Below the pieces are notes generated by a model. It was not told the origin of the DNA and did no database searches. It was given only the letters and a program-made list of their open reading frames with translations. Below, in pieces: positions 17,109 to 26,565 of a DNA stretch of 64,000 nucleotides; the first letter of the stretch is position 1; each line of letters starts with the position of its first letter. The DNA comes from Nocardioides stalactiti (GTDB lineage Bacteria; Actinomycetota; Actinomycetes; Propionibacteriales; Nocardioidaceae), in the NCBI RefSeq assembly GCF_014180715.1, contig NZ_JACEFC010000002.1, positions 18,793 to 82,792 on the forward strand, in the 5' to 3' direction. The position numbers and the translations under genes were made by a program.

Positions 17109-17124
17109 TAGAACACATGTTCGA
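17109..17124. promoter_or_regulatory. LexA (SOS) box
   Basis: TAGAACACATGTTCGA differs by one base from the actinobacterial LexA consensus TCGAAC-N4-GTTCGA. It overlaps the -10 element of the minus-strand 70-aa gene and lies about 15 nt before the -10 of the divergent NTF2-like gene. Confidence 0.7.
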
Positions 17125-17151
17125 ACGACGGTGCCGGACTAGGGTCAGCGC

Positions 17152-17547
17152 ATGCACCCGTTCCGCACGGCCGTCGAGGCCCGTGACCTCCAGGCGATGT
17201 ACGACTGCCTCGCCGACGACGTCGTCTTCACCAGCCCCGTCGCGTTCAAGCCGTACGCCGGCAAGGCCATCACCTCCGCGATCCTCGAGGCCGTCTTCCA
17301 GGTGTTCGAGAACTTCCGCTACGTCCGCGAGATCGGCGCGGAGGGCGCCGCCGACCACGCCCTCGTCTTCGCTGCCGACGTCGACGGCAAGTCGCTGACC
17401 GGCTGCGACTTCATCCACGTCAACCAGGACGGCCTGATCGACGACTTCATGGTGATGGTGCGCCCGCTCAGCGCCGCCCAGGCCCTCTCCGCCGCCATGG
17501 CCGCCCGGTTCGAGGACATCGCCAAGAAGGCGGCCGCCGCCGGCTGA
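17152..17547 (+). CDS. NTF2-like/SnoaL-type protein
   Basis: 131 aa with the cone-shaped NTF2-like pattern: RTAVEARDLQAMYDCLADDV, then a beta sheet ending GLIDDFMVMVRPLSA. Members range from isomerases to binding domains and no active-site set can be assigned. The ATG at 17152 follows TAGGGT (17140-17145) by 6 nt. The LexA-like box just upstream may also affect this promoter. Confidence 0.75.
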   Translation: MHPFRTAVEARDLQAMYDCLADDVVFTSPVAFKPYAGKAITSAILEAVFQVFENFRYVREIGAEGAADHALVFAADVDGKSLTGCDFIHVNQDGLIDDFMVMVRPLSAAQALSAAMAARFEDIAKKAAAAG

Positions 17548-17625
17548 CGGGAACCGCGCGACGGGGTGACCAGGTCGAGCGGAGGCGGTCAGCCCAGGTT
17601 TCAACGGATCGCGTAGGTTCCATCC

Positions 17626-18576
17626 GTGCTGCTCCGATCTCGCGTCCTGCGCGGCGTCCTCGTCGTCGTCCTGAGCTCGACCCTCGCCGCGTGTGGCGAG
17701 TCGGAAGGCTCGGCTGAGGACGAGGGGCCGGGCGTCGAGTTCTCCGGCGCCGTCGGCTCCGAGCTGGCGGTGGAGTGGTCGGAGGCCGACGACTGGCCCG
17801 AGGAGACCCAGACGACCGCGCTGGTCGAGGGGGACGGGGACGTCATCGGGGCCAGCGACACAGTCAACGCCTTCCTCTTCGTCGGGAACGCGACCGACCA
17901 GGAGCAGGTCTACAACGACTACGACAACGGCGCGCCCCAGCAGCTGCCCGTCGCTCAGATCACCGAAGGCGTCCTGGCGGACCTGCTCGACGGAGCGACC
18001 TACGGCTCGCGCGTGCAGGCGCTCACGACGGCGGAGGGGCTCTTCCCCGAAGGGCTCGAGGGCAACCCGCTCGGCCTGGTCGCTGGTGACGAGGTCGTCG
18101 TCGTCGTCGATCTGGTCTCGGCGGTGGAGCAGGCGCCGACCCCCACCTCCGACCGGCCGCAGGACGCGGACCCGTCGAGCCAGCCCACCGTTGTCGAGGA
18201 GGGTGGCCGTCCTGTCGGGCTGGACTTCACCGGTATCGAGGAACCTGCGCTCGACGCCCCCGTGCAGCGCGTCGTCCTGGATGAGGGCGACGGTCCGAAG
18301 GTCGGCGCCGGTGCCACGGTCACGGTCGACTACCTCGGCTCGACGTACGCCGCGGACGCCCCGTTCGACCAGAGCTATGCGACAGGCGATCCGCTGGTCT
18401 CCCCGCTCGGGGGCCTGATCCCGGGCTGGAGCATCGGGCTCACCGGCGTCCGCGTCGGCAGCCGGGTCCTGCTCCAGATCCCGCCCGCCTTCGGGTACGG
18501 CACCCAGGGCAGCGGTGCCGACATCCCCGGCAACTCCACGTTGTGGTTCCTCATCGACATCATCAAGGCCGAATAG
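17626..18576 (+). CDS. FKBP-type peptidyl-prolyl isomerase lipoprotein
   Basis: 316 aa. The signal peptide ends in the lipobox STLAAC with lipidated C23. The C-terminal FKBP domain (about 215-316) has VTVDYLGSTY, GLIPGWSIGLTGVRVGSRVL and IPPAFGYGTQG, so prolyl isomerase activity outside the membrane is likely. The central region (about 45-170) resembles a second, degenerate FKBP-like domain (VNAFLFVGNAT, AGDEVVVVVDLV). The GTG at 17626 follows TAGGTT (17614-17619) by 6 nt. Confidence 0.9.
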   Translation: MLLRSRVLRGVLVVVLSSTLAACGESEGSAEDEGPGVEFSGAVGSELAVEWSEADDWPEETQTTALVEGDGDVIGASDTVNAFLFVGNATDQEQVYNDYDNGAPQQLPVAQITEGVLADLLDGATYGSRVQALTTAEGLFPEGLEGNPLGLVAGDEVVVVVDLVSAVEQAPTPTSDRPQDADPSSQPTVVEEGGRPVGLDFTGIEEPALDAPVQRVVLDEGDGPKVGAGATVTVDYLGSTYAADAPFDQSYATGDPLVSPLGGLIPGWSIGLTGVRVGSRVLLQIPPAFGYGTQGSGADIPGNSTLWFLIDIIKAE

Positions 18577-18596
18577 GGGCGGGTCCGGAGCATGAC

Positions 18597-18634
18597 GCAG
18601 CCCCGGAGGCGTCTCGGGTCACCTGCGGGGCTGC
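18597..18634 (+). terminator. Hairpin after the FKBP gene
   Basis: A perfect 9-bp stem, GCAGCCCCG / CGGGGCTGC, encloses a 20-nt loop 20 nt past the FKBP stop. There is no strong T-run, as usual in high-GC actinobacteria. Confidence 0.55.
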
Positions 18635-18718
18635 TGCATCATTCTGGACACGAGCAAGGTCTGGTCGCTAGGGGCCAGGTCGCTTGTTCCGCTAAGCGCG
18701 ACGGTGCGAGCATGACAA

Positions 18719-18753
18719 AGGCCCCCGATCTGCGTTCCGCAGGTCAGGGGCCT
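18719..18753 (-). terminator. Terminator of the tRNA-Gly/Cys/Val cluster
   Basis: Read on the minus strand, an AGGCCCC...GGGGCCT stem extended by CTGCG/GCAG pairs around a GAAC loop is followed by TTTGTC. It lies 8 nt past the last tRNA. Confidence 0.75.
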
Positions 18754-18760
18754 CATGTGC

Positions 18761-18835
18761 TGGTGGGCGATACTGGGTTTGAACCAGTGACCTCTTCCGT
18801 GTCAAGGAAGCGCGCTACCGCTGCGCCAATCGCCC
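18761..18835 (-). tRNA. tRNA-Val (anticodon GAC)
   Basis: Acceptor GGGCGAT pairs with ATCGCCC, the anticodon stem CTTCC/GGAAG encloses the loop TTGACAC, and the CCA end is encoded (18761-18763). Last of three tRNAs on this strand. Confidence 0.95.
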
Positions 18836-18848
18836 GTGTGGAGTTGTT

Positions 18849-18922
18849 TGGAGGTGGGTACGGGATTTGAACCCGTGTAGACGGATTTGCAGTCCGTTGC
18901 CTCGCCTCTCGGCCAACCCACC
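18849..18922 (-). tRNA. tRNA-Cys (anticodon GCA)
   Basis: Acceptor GGTGGGT pairs with ACCCACC, the anticodon stem ACGGA/TCCGT encloses CTGCAAA, and CCA is encoded at 18849-18851. Middle gene of the Gly-Cys-Val cluster. Confidence 0.95.
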
Positions 18923-18948
18923 ATGGAGGCCTGGGTCTGACCTCTCCG

Positions 18949-19021
18949 AGCGGACGACGAGGCTCGAACTCGCGACCTCAACCTTGGCAAGGTTGCGCTC
19001 TACCAACTGAGCTACGTCCGC
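18949..19021 (-). tRNA. tRNA-Gly (anticodon GCC)
   Basis: Acceptor GCGGACG pairs with CGTCCGC, and the anticodon stem CAACC/GGTTG encloses TTGCCAA. CCA is not encoded. First gene of the cluster, whose promoter should lie in 19022-19150. Confidence 0.95.
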
Positions 19022-19185
19022 CTGCGACTACCTCCGCCCCGGTTCTCACCGGAGCGGCTGAGCGCGTGTGGAACAGTAGCCGATCTGGTGAACAGCGCCA
19101 AAACCGGGGTCCGTCTCGCCGTGTCGCGCGACTGCTCGCGGCGCGGTGGTGGGGCCGCGGCGGGTGCGTCCGTAGGGTGACTGAC

Positions 19186-20007
19186 ATGCGTGTGTGGATC
19201 AACGGAGCGCTCCTGGCGGACCCCAGTGCACCCGCCGTCCCCGTCACGGATCACGGACTCACCGTGGGTGATGCGGTCTTCGAGGCGGTCAAGGTGGTCG
19301 GCGGGCAGCCGTTCGCGCTCGGGCTGCACCTCGAGCGGCTCGGACGGTCGGCTACCGGGCTGGGCCTGGAGGGCGTCGACCTCGATGCTGTACGACGGGG
19401 CGTCGCCGCCGTCCTCGACGGTGTCCCGATGCCGCTCGGTCGGCTCCGGATCACCGTCACCGCGGGGCCGGCGCCGATGGGCTCGGGCCGGGGGAGCGGT
19501 GCGCCGACGGTGATCGTCGCCGCCTCCGCGATGGACCCCGCCGCCGAGACCACCACGGTGGTCACCGTGCCCTGGCCGCGCAACGAGCGGGCTGCGCTGG
19601 CCGGCCTCAAGACGACGTCGTACGCCGAGAACGTGGTCGCGCTCGCCGCAGCCCAGGAGAAGGGCGCGACCGAGGCCGTGTTCGCCAACCTCCGGGGCCA
19701 CCTGTGCGAGGGCACCGGGACCAACGTCTTCTACGTCGTCGACGGCGAGGTCCGGACGCCGACCTTGGCCAGCGGCTGCCTGGCCGGCGTGACCCGCCGG
19801 TTGGTGCTCGACTGGTTCGGCGGCACCGAGGTCGACGAGCCGATCGAGGTGGCCGCGGCCGCCGACGAGATCTTCCTCGTCTCCACCACTCGCGACGTCC
19901 AGGGCGTGAGCCGTTGGGACGACCGGACCCTCCCGGCGCCCGGCCCGGTCACGCGTCAGGCGATGACGGTGTGGCGTGAGCGGGAGCCGGAGCTCCTCGG
20001 CCGCTGA
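19186..20007 (+). CDS. Class IV aminotransferase (aminodeoxychorismate lyase-like)
   Basis: 273 aa, PLP fold type IV. It opens with VWINGALL and TDHGLTVGDAVFEAVKV, has the PLP lysine in AGLKTTSYAENV, and the cofactor-binding ANLRGHLCEGTGTNVFYVV. The short length fits 4-amino-4-deoxychorismate lyase (PabC), which makes p-aminobenzoate for folate, better than branched-chain transaminases. D-amino-acid transaminase remains possible. The ATG at 19186 follows TAGGGT (19173-19178) by 7 nt. Confidence 0.82.
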   Translation: MRVWINGALLADPSAPAVPVTDHGLTVGDAVFEAVKVVGGQPFALGLHLERLGRSATGLGLEGVDLDAVRRGVAAVLDGVPMPLGRLRITVTAGPAPMGSGRGSGAPTVIVAASAMDPAAETTTVVTVPWPRNERAALAGLKTTSYAENVVALAAAQEKGATEAVFANLRGHLCEGTGTNVFYVVDGEVRTPTLASGCLAGVTRRLVLDWFGGTEVDEPIEVAAAADEIFLVSTTRDVQGVSRWDDRTLPAPGPVTRQAMTVWREREPELLGR

Positions 20008-20008
20008 C

Positions 20009-20030
20009 GGGCCGCTGCGGTGCGCGGCCC
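20009..20030 (+). terminator. Hairpin after the class IV aminotransferase
   Basis: GGGCCGC / GCGGCCC, a perfect 7-bp stem with an 8-nt loop, starts 2 nt after the stop codon and precedes a T-containing stretch (TGATTCT). Confidence 0.65.
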
Positions 20031-20083
20031 TGATTCTGGGGAACGAGAAGCGATGCGTTAAAGTCGCGTCCGCATCATGATCC

Positions 20084-20155
20084 GGGCGATTGGCGCAGTG
20101 GTAGCGCGCTTCGTTCACACCGAAGAGGTCACTGGTTCGAACCCAGTATCGCCCA
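20084..20155 (+). tRNA. tRNA-Val (anticodon CAC)
   Basis: Acceptor GGGCGAT pairs with ATCGCCC, and the stem CTTCG/CGAAG encloses TTCACAC. CCA is not encoded. It is almost identical to the tRNA-Val(GAC) at 18761-18835 but on the other strand. Confidence 0.95.
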
Positions 20156-20201
20156 CCCAGATCTTCCCCCCAGATCTTCCGCGAGCGATAGCGTTCACGC
20201 C

Positions 20202-20900
20202 ATGCGTCGGATCGTTTCTGTCTTCGTCCTTGCGGTCGTGGCCGCTCTGTTCTCGGTCGTCGCGCCGCCGCAGGCGAACGCTGCGGCGCCGATCGTCGGC
20301 CGGCTGATCGACTTCACCACCGACGACCCGGTGCCGGGCACGGCGCTGCGGTTGCACGCCAACTCCTCGGGCACCCCGGGCGCAGTGGTCGCGACCGCCA
20401 CGACCGACGACACCGGCAGCTTCACCCTGACGCCGCCGTCCGCCGGGGACTACTGGGTCGAGGTCATCCGCAACAACCGGGTGCAGGGCGGCTACGTCTC
20501 CGAGGGCGACGGCGGACCGAGCTTCGTGCAGTACGAGTTCTTCGAGGCAGCGACGCTCATCTCCTCCGGCACCGACCTCGGCGACGTGTGGGACGCGCCG
20601 TCCTTCATCAGCGGCGTGGTCGTCAACGCTGCCAGCGGCAACCGCGTCCGCGGGGTCACGGTGAGCTATCGCGAGACCGACGCGCTCGGGGTCGTGCTCG
20701 GCAGCGACGTGACCGACGCCAACGGCTTCTTCCGGATCAACAACGTGTTCGGCGAGGAGTTCGGCATCCGGGTCAACGGCAGCGCCAAGGGCTACGAGAA
20801 CGGCTGGGTGGGCTGCCACAACGGCGTCGTCCCGACGTGGGGCGCGGCCTGCGCCGGCGGCCCCGGCCGAGTCGGCAAGATCCGGCTCGACAAGCTCTGA
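20202..20900 (+). CDS. Secreted protein with two carboxypeptidase-regulatory/Cna-B-like domains
   Basis: 232 aa. A classical signal peptide (MRRIVSVFVLAVVAALFSVV, cleavage after QANA) precedes two beta-sandwich repeats with the same plan: VGRLIDFTTDDPVPGTALRL...TDDTGSFTL and ISGVVVNAASGNRVRGVTVSY...TDANGFFRI. These transthyretin-like domains are structural or adhesive. Two Cys near the end (GCHNG, AACAGG) may form a disulfide. The ATG at 20202 follows TAGCGT (20189-20194) by 7 nt. It lies beside a glycosyltransferase pair and might be a substrate, which is speculation. Confidence 0.7.
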   Translation: MRRIVSVFVLAVVAALFSVVAPPQANAAAPIVGRLIDFTTDDPVPGTALRLHANSSGTPGAVVATATTDDTGSFTLTPPSAGDYWVEVIRNNRVQGGYVSEGDGGPSFVQYEFFEAATLISSGTDLGDVWDAPSFISGVVVNAASGNRVRGVTVSYRETDALGVVLGSDVTDANGFFRINNVFGEEFGIRVNGSAKGYENGWVGCHNGVVPTWGAACAGGPGRVGKIRLDKL

Positions 20901-20987
20901 GCGACGGAGCCGTCTGTTCGGTCGACGTTCCGCAGGCGTTAGGCGGCAGTTCCGCGGCGACGGCACCGTGCCCGTCATCGTGCCCGC

Positions 20988-21908
20988 ATGCTGTGGGTGG
21001 TGGTGCCGGCGTTCAACGAGGCCGAGGCGCTCCCGACGGTCGTCCCCTGGATCCTCGAGCAGGTCCGCGCGGTCGACCCGAAGGGACAGGTCCTCGTCGT
21101 CGACGACGGCTCGACGGACAGGACGTCCGAGGTGGTGCGCGGGCTGGTCGCCGAGCACGAGGGCGTCCGCCTGGAGACACTGCGGCACAACCGTGGCAAG
21201 GCCGCGGCGCTGCAACGCGGGTTCGCGGCGGCCCTCGCGGAAGGCGCCACCGAGATCGCGATGATGGACGCCGACGGGCAGGACGATCCCGGTGAGCTCT
21301 CGAGGCTGCTCGCGCGGCTCGACGAGGGCGCCGACCTCGTCACCGGCGCCCGGCTGGTCCGGCGCGACCGGTTCGTCAAGCGCACCACGTCGCGGTTCTA
21401 CAACTCCACCACCGCGCTGATCAGCGGCGCACCCGGCCGTGACTTCAACTCCGGCTTCAAGCTGATGCGGGCCGAGGTCGCCGAGGACGTCTCTCCGATG
21501 CTGTACGGCGAGATGCACCGCTACCTCACGGTCATCGCGCACCACTCCGGCCACCGGGTCGCCGAGGTCCCGGTCGAGCACCACCCCCGGATCGCGGGAA
21601 GCTCGAAGTACGGCATCGCCCGGTTCTGGCGGGGGTTCGCCGACCTGGTGACGGTCCGGTTCCTCCTCGCCTACGAGAACCGCCCGTCCCACCTGTTCAG
21701 CGGCGTCGGCCTGGCCAGCATGCTGCTCGGCACGCTCGCCCTGGCCTACCTCGGTGTCCTCAAGGTGACGGGCGACGCGATCGGCGGCCGGCCGCTGCTC
21801 ATCACCGCTGTGATGCTGGTGACGGTCGGTCTCCAGCTGGTCCTGTTCGGGCTGCTCGCCGAGCTCGTCGTCCACGCGCGCAACGTCAACCGGCGGGAGC
21901 GGCTGTGA
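20988..21908 (+). CDS. Polyprenyl-phosphate glycosyltransferase (GT2, DPM1/ArnC-like)
   Basis: 306 aa. The GT-A domain has VVVPAFNEAEALPTVV, LVVDDGSTDRT and the DXD-like MMDADGQDD. Two C-terminal membrane helices (about 230-255 and 263-290) anchor it. The family moves a sugar from a nucleotide donor to undecaprenyl or decaprenyl phosphate at the inner face. The downstream GT-C gene overlaps its stop (GTGA) and would use the lipid-linked sugar on the outer face. Confidence 0.87.
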   Translation: MLWVVVPAFNEAEALPTVVPWILEQVRAVDPKGQVLVVDDGSTDRTSEVVRGLVAEHEGVRLETLRHNRGKAAALQRGFAAALAEGATEIAMMDADGQDDPGELSRLLARLDEGADLVTGARLVRRDRFVKRTTSRFYNSTTALISGAPGRDFNSGFKLMRAEVAEDVSPMLYGEMHRYLTVIAHHSGHRVAEVPVEHHPRIAGSSKYGIARFWRGFADLVTVRFLLAYENRPSHLFSGVGLASMLLGTLALAYLGVLKVTGDAIGGRPLLITAVMLVTVGLQLVLFGLLAELVVHARNVNRRERL

Positions 21909-23488
21909 TCCCGAAGGCTCCGCCGCGGATCCTGTCCGCCGCGGCGCTCGGAGTGGTCCTCGCGTGCGTGCTGATGACCTTCGTCGGGGGCTGGGGGACC
22001 GGCATCTCCTGGGACGAGACCTTCCACGTCCAACGACTCGGCAGCTACCTGGACCACGGCTGGTACGTCCTCCCGTGGGACCTCGAGGGCGGCGAGCCCG
22101 AGCCCGGGCACAAGGCATCCCACGTCTACGCGCCGGTCACGGCCCTCCTCGCGCACGGCGTCGCGATCCTGTGGGGCACCGACACCGCGAGCACCGTGGG
22201 CACGACGCCGGAGGCCTTCGCCGTCCGCCACCTGGTGGTGAGCGCACTGTCGGTGGTGGGGCTCGCCGCGACGGCCGTCACCGCCCGGATCGCCCTGCGC
22301 TCCTGGCAGTGGGGTGCGATCGCCGCGGCAGTCCTGGTGGCGACGCCGATGTGGACCGGCCACGCGATGTGGAACATCAAGGACGTCCCGGTCGCCGCCG
22401 GGTATGCCGTCGTCACCCTCGGCCTGGTGCTGCTCGTCCGGAGCCGGCAGGGCGACCGCACCCCGTACGTCGGCGCCGCGGTGCTGTTCGCCGGCGCCGT
22501 CCTCATGGTCGGCACCCGACCCGGGATGTGGGCGGGCCTGGCCGCCAGCTCCGGGATCGCCCTCCTGCTGCTCTGGTTCGGCGGCCGCCGTCGACGCATC
22601 CCGCTCCTCGTCGGGTCGCTGGTGGCGGTCTACCTCGCGCTCTGGGCGATCTACCCCCAGGCCTTCGGCAACCCGGTCGACCTGCTGTGGGGCTCCGCGA
22701 CCGAGTCCGCCGACTTCAACGAGACCGAGGGCCACTGGTGGTGGATCCCGGCGAACGTCTTCACCGAAGTGCCGTGGCTGCTTCTCGCCGCCTCCGTGCC
22801 CGGCGTGGCGGTGCTCCAGCGCGAGGTCCGGGAACGGACCGAGCTGGGGGAGGTCGGGGCGCTTCTCGCCACCCAGGCCCTGGTGCTCCCGATCGTCGCG
22901 ATCGTCATGGACTCCAACGTCTACACCGGCCTGCGCCAGTTCCTCTTCGTCGCGCCGGCGATGGCCGTCGTCGCCGCGATCGGGCTCGCCCACGTGACAG
23001 GGCTCGATCGCTGGTGGCGGTTGGGGCCTCGAGCGCTGCTGGCCTTCGCCGTGGCCACCGTCGTCCTACCGACACTCGACCAGGCGCGCCTGTTCCCCTA
23101 CAACTACGCGTGGGCGGCGCCGGTGCCCGACGCCGTCGGTCTCGGCTTCACCACCGACTACTGGCGCACCAGCGTCCGGGCGCTGGCGCCGTCGATACCG
23201 GCCGACGCGACGGTCGTCTGCGGTCCTGAGCTCCAGGACGACCACACGGTGAACCCCGACGAGGTCAAGGCCCGCAACTGCCCGGCCGACGGCATCGGCC
23301 CGCTGCGGCCCTACCGTGAGGAGATGGCGGGGGAGTGGAGCGGCATCGCCGACCACTTCATCATCGTCGTCAGCGGCGAGCAGTTCCTGCCCGACAACTG
23401 CGCGGTCCTCGACGCCGTCGACCGGTGGGCGCACTTCCGGCGGCAGCGGATGGGGTACGTCGCGGAGTGCTGGCCCGCGGACGGGTGA
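21905..23488 (+). CDS. GT-C fold membrane glycosyltransferase (ArnT/PMT-like)
   Basis: 527 aa with about 9-11 membrane helices. The first external loop has [12 protein letters not shown], with acidic D37-E38 at the usual place of the catalytic acid in polyprenyl-phosphate-sugar transferases. A C-terminal soluble part (about 400-527) contains four Cys (VVCGPE, ARNCP, DNCAV, AECWP). Its GTG start overlaps the GT2 stop, so the pair forms a two-step pathway. The acceptor (protein, glycan or lipid) is unknown. Confidence 0.82.
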   Translation: MIPKAPPRILSAAALGVVLACVLMTFVGGWGTGISWDETFHVQRLGSYLDHGWYVLPWDLEGGEPEPGHKASHVYAPVTALLAHGVAILWGTDTASTVGTTPEAFAVRHLVVSALSVVGLAATAVTARIALRSWQWGAIAAAVLVATPMWTGHAMWNIKDVPVAAGYAVVTLGLVLLVRSRQGDRTPYVGAAVLFAGAVLMVGTRPGMWAGLAASSGIALLLLWFGGRRRRIPLLVGSLVAVYLALWAIYPQAFGNPVDLLWGSATESADFNETEGHWWWIPANVFTEVPWLLLAASVPGVAVLQREVRERTELGEVGALLATQALVLPIVAIVMDSNVYTGLRQFLFVAPAMAVVAAIGLAHVTGLDRWWRLGPRALLAFAVATVVLPTLDQARLFPYNYAWAAPVPDAVGLGFTTDYWRTSVRALAPSIPADATVVCGPELQDDHTVNPDEVKARNCPADGIGPLRPYREEMAGEWSGIADHFIIVVSGEQFLPDNCAVLDAVDRWAHFRRQRMGYVAECWPADG

Positions 23489-23552
23489 GCCCTGGTGCCG
23501 CGAACGCCGAACTCGCGCGCGGAGCCGGGGAGGCGGTCGATACGCTGGAGCC

Positions 23553-25553
23553 ATGTCTGAGATCAAGGTCGCCGTCCTGTCCGCTGATGCGCGCCAGGAC
23601 TCGACCGTGACCACGGGCACCAAGGCCTGGGAGCTGTTCAAGGACACCCCGGACGTCATCGCGGCCCGCGTGGGCGGCGCGCTCAAGGACCTCGCCTACG
23701 AGCTCGCCGACGGCGATGAGGTCGAGGGCGTCGCGATCGACAGCCCGGACGGGCGCGACATCCTGCGGCACTCCTGCGCCCACGTGCTCGCGCAGGCGGT
23801 GCAGGACCTGTTCCCGGACGCCAAGCTCGGCATCGGCCCGCCGATCAAGGACGGCTTCTACTACGACTTCGACGTCGAGACCCCGTTCACCCCGGCCGAC
23901 CTCGACAAGCTCGAGACCCGGATGCGCAAGATCATCAAGGACAACCAGCGGTTCTCCCGTCGGGTCACCACCGACGAGGACGCGCTGGTCGAGCTGGCCG
24001 GCGAGCCCTACAAGGTCGAGCTGATCGGGCTCAAGGGTGGCGGCAACGCCGAGGACGCGGCCCAGGAAATTGCAGAGGGTGCCGGCGCCGAGGTCGGCGC
24101 GGGCGAGCTCACCATCTACGACAACATCGACCGCAACGGCGAGGTCGCCTGGAAGGACCTGTGCCGCGGGCCGCACCTGCCCACCACCAAGCGGATCCCG
24201 GCGTTCAAGCTGATGCGCTCCGCGGCGGCGTACTGGCGCGGCGACGAGAAGAACAAGCAGCTGCAGCGCGTTTACGGCACCGCCTGGGAGACCAAGGAGG
24301 CGCTGGAGGACCACCTGCACCGGCTCGAGGAGGCCGAGCGGCGCGACCACCGCAAGCTCGGTCGCGAGCTCGACCTGTTCAGCTTCCCCGACGAGATCGG
24401 GTCCGGCCTCGCGGTCTTCCACCCCAAGGGCGGGGTCATCAAGCGGGAGATGGAGGACTACGTCCGCCGCCGGCACATCGAGGAGGGTTTCTCCTACGTC
24501 GGTACCCCCCACATCACCAAGGACCAGCTCTTCTACACCTCGGGGCACCTGCCGTACTACGCGGACACCATGTTCCCGCCCATGGAGTTCGAGGGCTCGA
24601 ACTACATGATCAAGCCGATGAACTGCCCGATGCACAACCTGATCTACCGGTCGCGCGGACGGTCCTACCGCGAGCTGCCGCTGCGGCTCTTCGAGTTCGG
24701 CTCGGTCTACCGCTACGAGAAGTCGGGCGTGATCCACGGCCTCACCCGGGTCCGCGGCCTCACCCAGGACGACTCGCACTCCTACGTGACCCCCGAGCAG
24801 GCACCTGGCGAGGTCAAGCACCTGCTCGAGTTCGTGCTCGGCCTGCTGCGCGACTTCGGGATCGACGACTACTACCTGGAGCTCTCGACCCGCGACGACT
24901 CCAAGCCCGACAAGTTCATCGGCGCTGAGGAGGAATGGGCGGTCGCGACCAAGGTGCTGGAGGACGTCGCGATCGAGTCCGGCCTCGAGCTCGTGGCCGA
25001 CCCCGGCGGCGCGGCCTTCTACGGCCCGAAGATCTCCGTGCAGGCCAAGGACGCCATCGGCCGGACCTGGCAGATGTCGACGATCCAGTACGACTTCAGC
25101 CAGCCCAAGGGCTTCGACCTGGAGTACGTCGCCTCCGACGGCACCAAGCAGCAGCCGGTGATGATCCACTCGGCGAAGTTCGGTTCGCTCGAGCGGTTCT
25201 TCGGCGTGCTCGTCGAGCACTACGCCGGTGCCTTCCCCCCGTGGCTGGCGCCGGTCCAGGTCGAGGCGATCCCGGTCGCCGACGCCTTCTCCGACTATCT
25301 GCACGACGTGGCGAGGCAGATGCGCGCCCGCGGGATCCGGGTCGAGGTCGACGACTCCGACGACCGGATGCAGAAGAAGATCCGCAACGCACAGCTCCAG
25401 AAGGTGCCGTTCATGCTGATCGCCGGGGCCGAGGACGTCGAGAAGGGCGCGGTCTCGTTCCGCTACCGGGACGGGCGGCAGGACAACGGCGTGCCGATCG
25501 CCGAAGCGATCGAACGGGTGGCCGCGGCCATCGCGTCCCGCGAGCAGGTCTGA
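23553..25553 (+). CDS. thrS: Threonyl-tRNA synthetase
   Basis: 666 aa, full length. An N-terminal TGS-like region (1-60) is followed by the editing domain with [12 protein letters not shown] (HxxxH). The class II core has motif 2 [16 protein letters not shown] and the Zn ligand region PMNCPMHNL, then an anticodon-binding domain (about 560-660). The ATG at 23553 follows TACGCT (23541-23546) by 6 nt, so the mRNA is probably leaderless and a T-box is excluded. Confidence 0.97.
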   Translation: MSEIKVAVLSADARQDSTVTTGTKAWELFKDTPDVIAARVGGALKDLAYELADGDEVEGVAIDSPDGRDILRHSCAHVLAQAVQDLFPDAKLGIGPPIKDGFYYDFDVETPFTPADLDKLETRMRKIIKDNQRFSRRVTTDEDALVELAGEPYKVELIGLKGGGNAEDAAQEIAEGAGAEVGAGELTIYDNIDRNGEVAWKDLCRGPHLPTTKRIPAFKLMRSAAAYWRGDEKNKQLQRVYGTAWETKEALEDHLHRLEEAERRDHRKLGRELDLFSFPDEIGSGLAVFHPKGGVIKREMEDYVRRRHIEEGFSYVGTPHITKDQLFYTSGHLPYYADTMFPPMEFEGSNYMIKPMNCPMHNLIYRSRGRSYRELPLRLFEFGSVYRYEKSGVIHGLTRVRGLTQDDSHSYVTPEQAPGEVKHLLEFVLGLLRDFGIDDYYLELSTRDDSKPDKFIGAEEEWAVATKVLEDVAIESGLELVADPGGAAFYGPKISVQAKDAIGRTWQMSTIQYDFSQPKGFDLEYVASDGTKQQPVMIHSAKFGSLERFFGVLVEHYAGAFPPWLAPVQVEAIPVADAFSDYLHDVARQMRARGIRVEVDDSDDRMQKKIRNAQLQKVPFMLIAGAEDVEKGAVSFRYRDGRQDNGVPIAEAIERVAAAIASREQV

Positions 25554-25563
25554 GAAGCCGGCG

Positions 25564-26538
25564 ATGGCGGGGGGCGCGGCACGTCAGGTCGGGCTCGGCC
25601 TCCTGCTGAGCCTGGCCCTGGGCCTGACCGCGGCGTGCAGCGAGGACGACGCGACCCCCGAGGCCGCTCCGACGACGACCGAGCCCACGAAGGACAAGAA
25701 GCAGCGCAACCGCGACAACGGCCAGCAGGGCCAGCCCGGGGACGAGGCCGGCGACCTGGCCGACATGGCCGAGGACCTGGCCAACGACGCGCGCGGCACC
25801 ATCCCGCCGCGCGCCGGCGAGGTGCTGGGCGCGGACATCAGCTGGCCGCAGTGCCCGAAGGGGATGGGGATCCCCGAGAAGCAGTCGCTGGGCCTGCCGA
25901 TGCCGGTCGACGAGGCGGAGTTCGTCGTCGTCGGGCTCACCAACGGGCCGGGGTTCACCCCGAACCCGTGCCTGGCCGACCAGGTCGCGTGGGTGGAGGA
26001 GCGCGAGCTGATGATCTCCGCCTACGCCGTCGCGAGCTATCCCGACGACGCGACCCTCGCCCGCTACGAGTGGGACGGCCCTTTCGACGGCACCCGACTG
26101 GCGGGGCGGCTCCGCAACGTCGGCTACCAGCAGGCGCGGTTCAACGTCGTCTCGATGATCGAGGCCGGACTCGAGACGCCGATCGTCTGGATCGACGTGG
26201 AGCCGGTGCCGGACTTCGAGTGGAGTGCCGACAAGGCCGCCAACGCCGCCGTCGTCGAGGGTGCGGCGCGGGCCTACACGGAGGCCGGATACTCGATCGG
26301 CGTGTACTCGACGCCGTACCTCTGGGACGGCGTGGTCGGCGATTTCGAGCTCGGCGTGCCCGAGTGGCGGGCCGCGGGCCGGACGTCGCGCGACGAGGCC
26401 CTCGCCCGGTGCGGTGACGACTGGTCGATCCAGGGCGGCACGGCTGTGCTGGGGCAGTGGGTCGCCGACAACCGCGACCACAACGTCACTTGTCCCGGGA
26501 TCGCGCAGGACCTCGGACGCTGGTTCCACCGTTCGTGA
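25564..26538 (+). CDS. Lipoprotein with GH25-like (lysozyme-type) domain
   Basis: 324 aa. The lipobox LTAAC lipidates C25. A charged, low-complexity linker (about 30-80, with KDKKQRNRDNGQQGQPGDEA) leads to a TIM-barrel-like domain beginning GADISWPQCPKG, with VWIDVEPVPDFEW and SIGVYSTPYLW, and a GQWVADN end. The DxE in WIDVEP sits where GH25 lysozymes carry catalytic acids. Whether it cuts peptidoglycan is not certain. It follows thrS by 10 nt and could be co-transcribed. Confidence 0.7.
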   Translation: MAGGAARQVGLGLLLSLALGLTAACSEDDATPEAAPTTTEPTKDKKQRNRDNGQQGQPGDEAGDLADMAEDLANDARGTIPPRAGEVLGADISWPQCPKGMGIPEKQSLGLPMPVDEAEFVVVGLTNGPGFTPNPCLADQVAWVEERELMISAYAVASYPDDATLARYEWDGPFDGTRLAGRLRNVGYQQARFNVVSMIEAGLETPIVWIDVEPVPDFEWSADKAANAAVVEGAARAYTEAGYSIGVYSTPYLWDGVVGDFELGVPEWRAAGRTSRDEALARCGDDWSIQGGTAVLGQWVADNRDHNVTCPGIAQDLGRWFHRS

Positions 26539-26565
26539 GCCCGGCGACCGGGATACGCTGATCCG

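Noticed and set aside
18761..20155. tRNA genes as borders of an integrated element
   Set aside because: No integrase or foreign genes lie between or beside them, and the enclosed gene is a housekeeping-type enzyme.
23489..23552. T-box upstream of thrS
   Set aside because: The promoter motif ends 6 nt before the start codon, so there is no room for a T-box leader.
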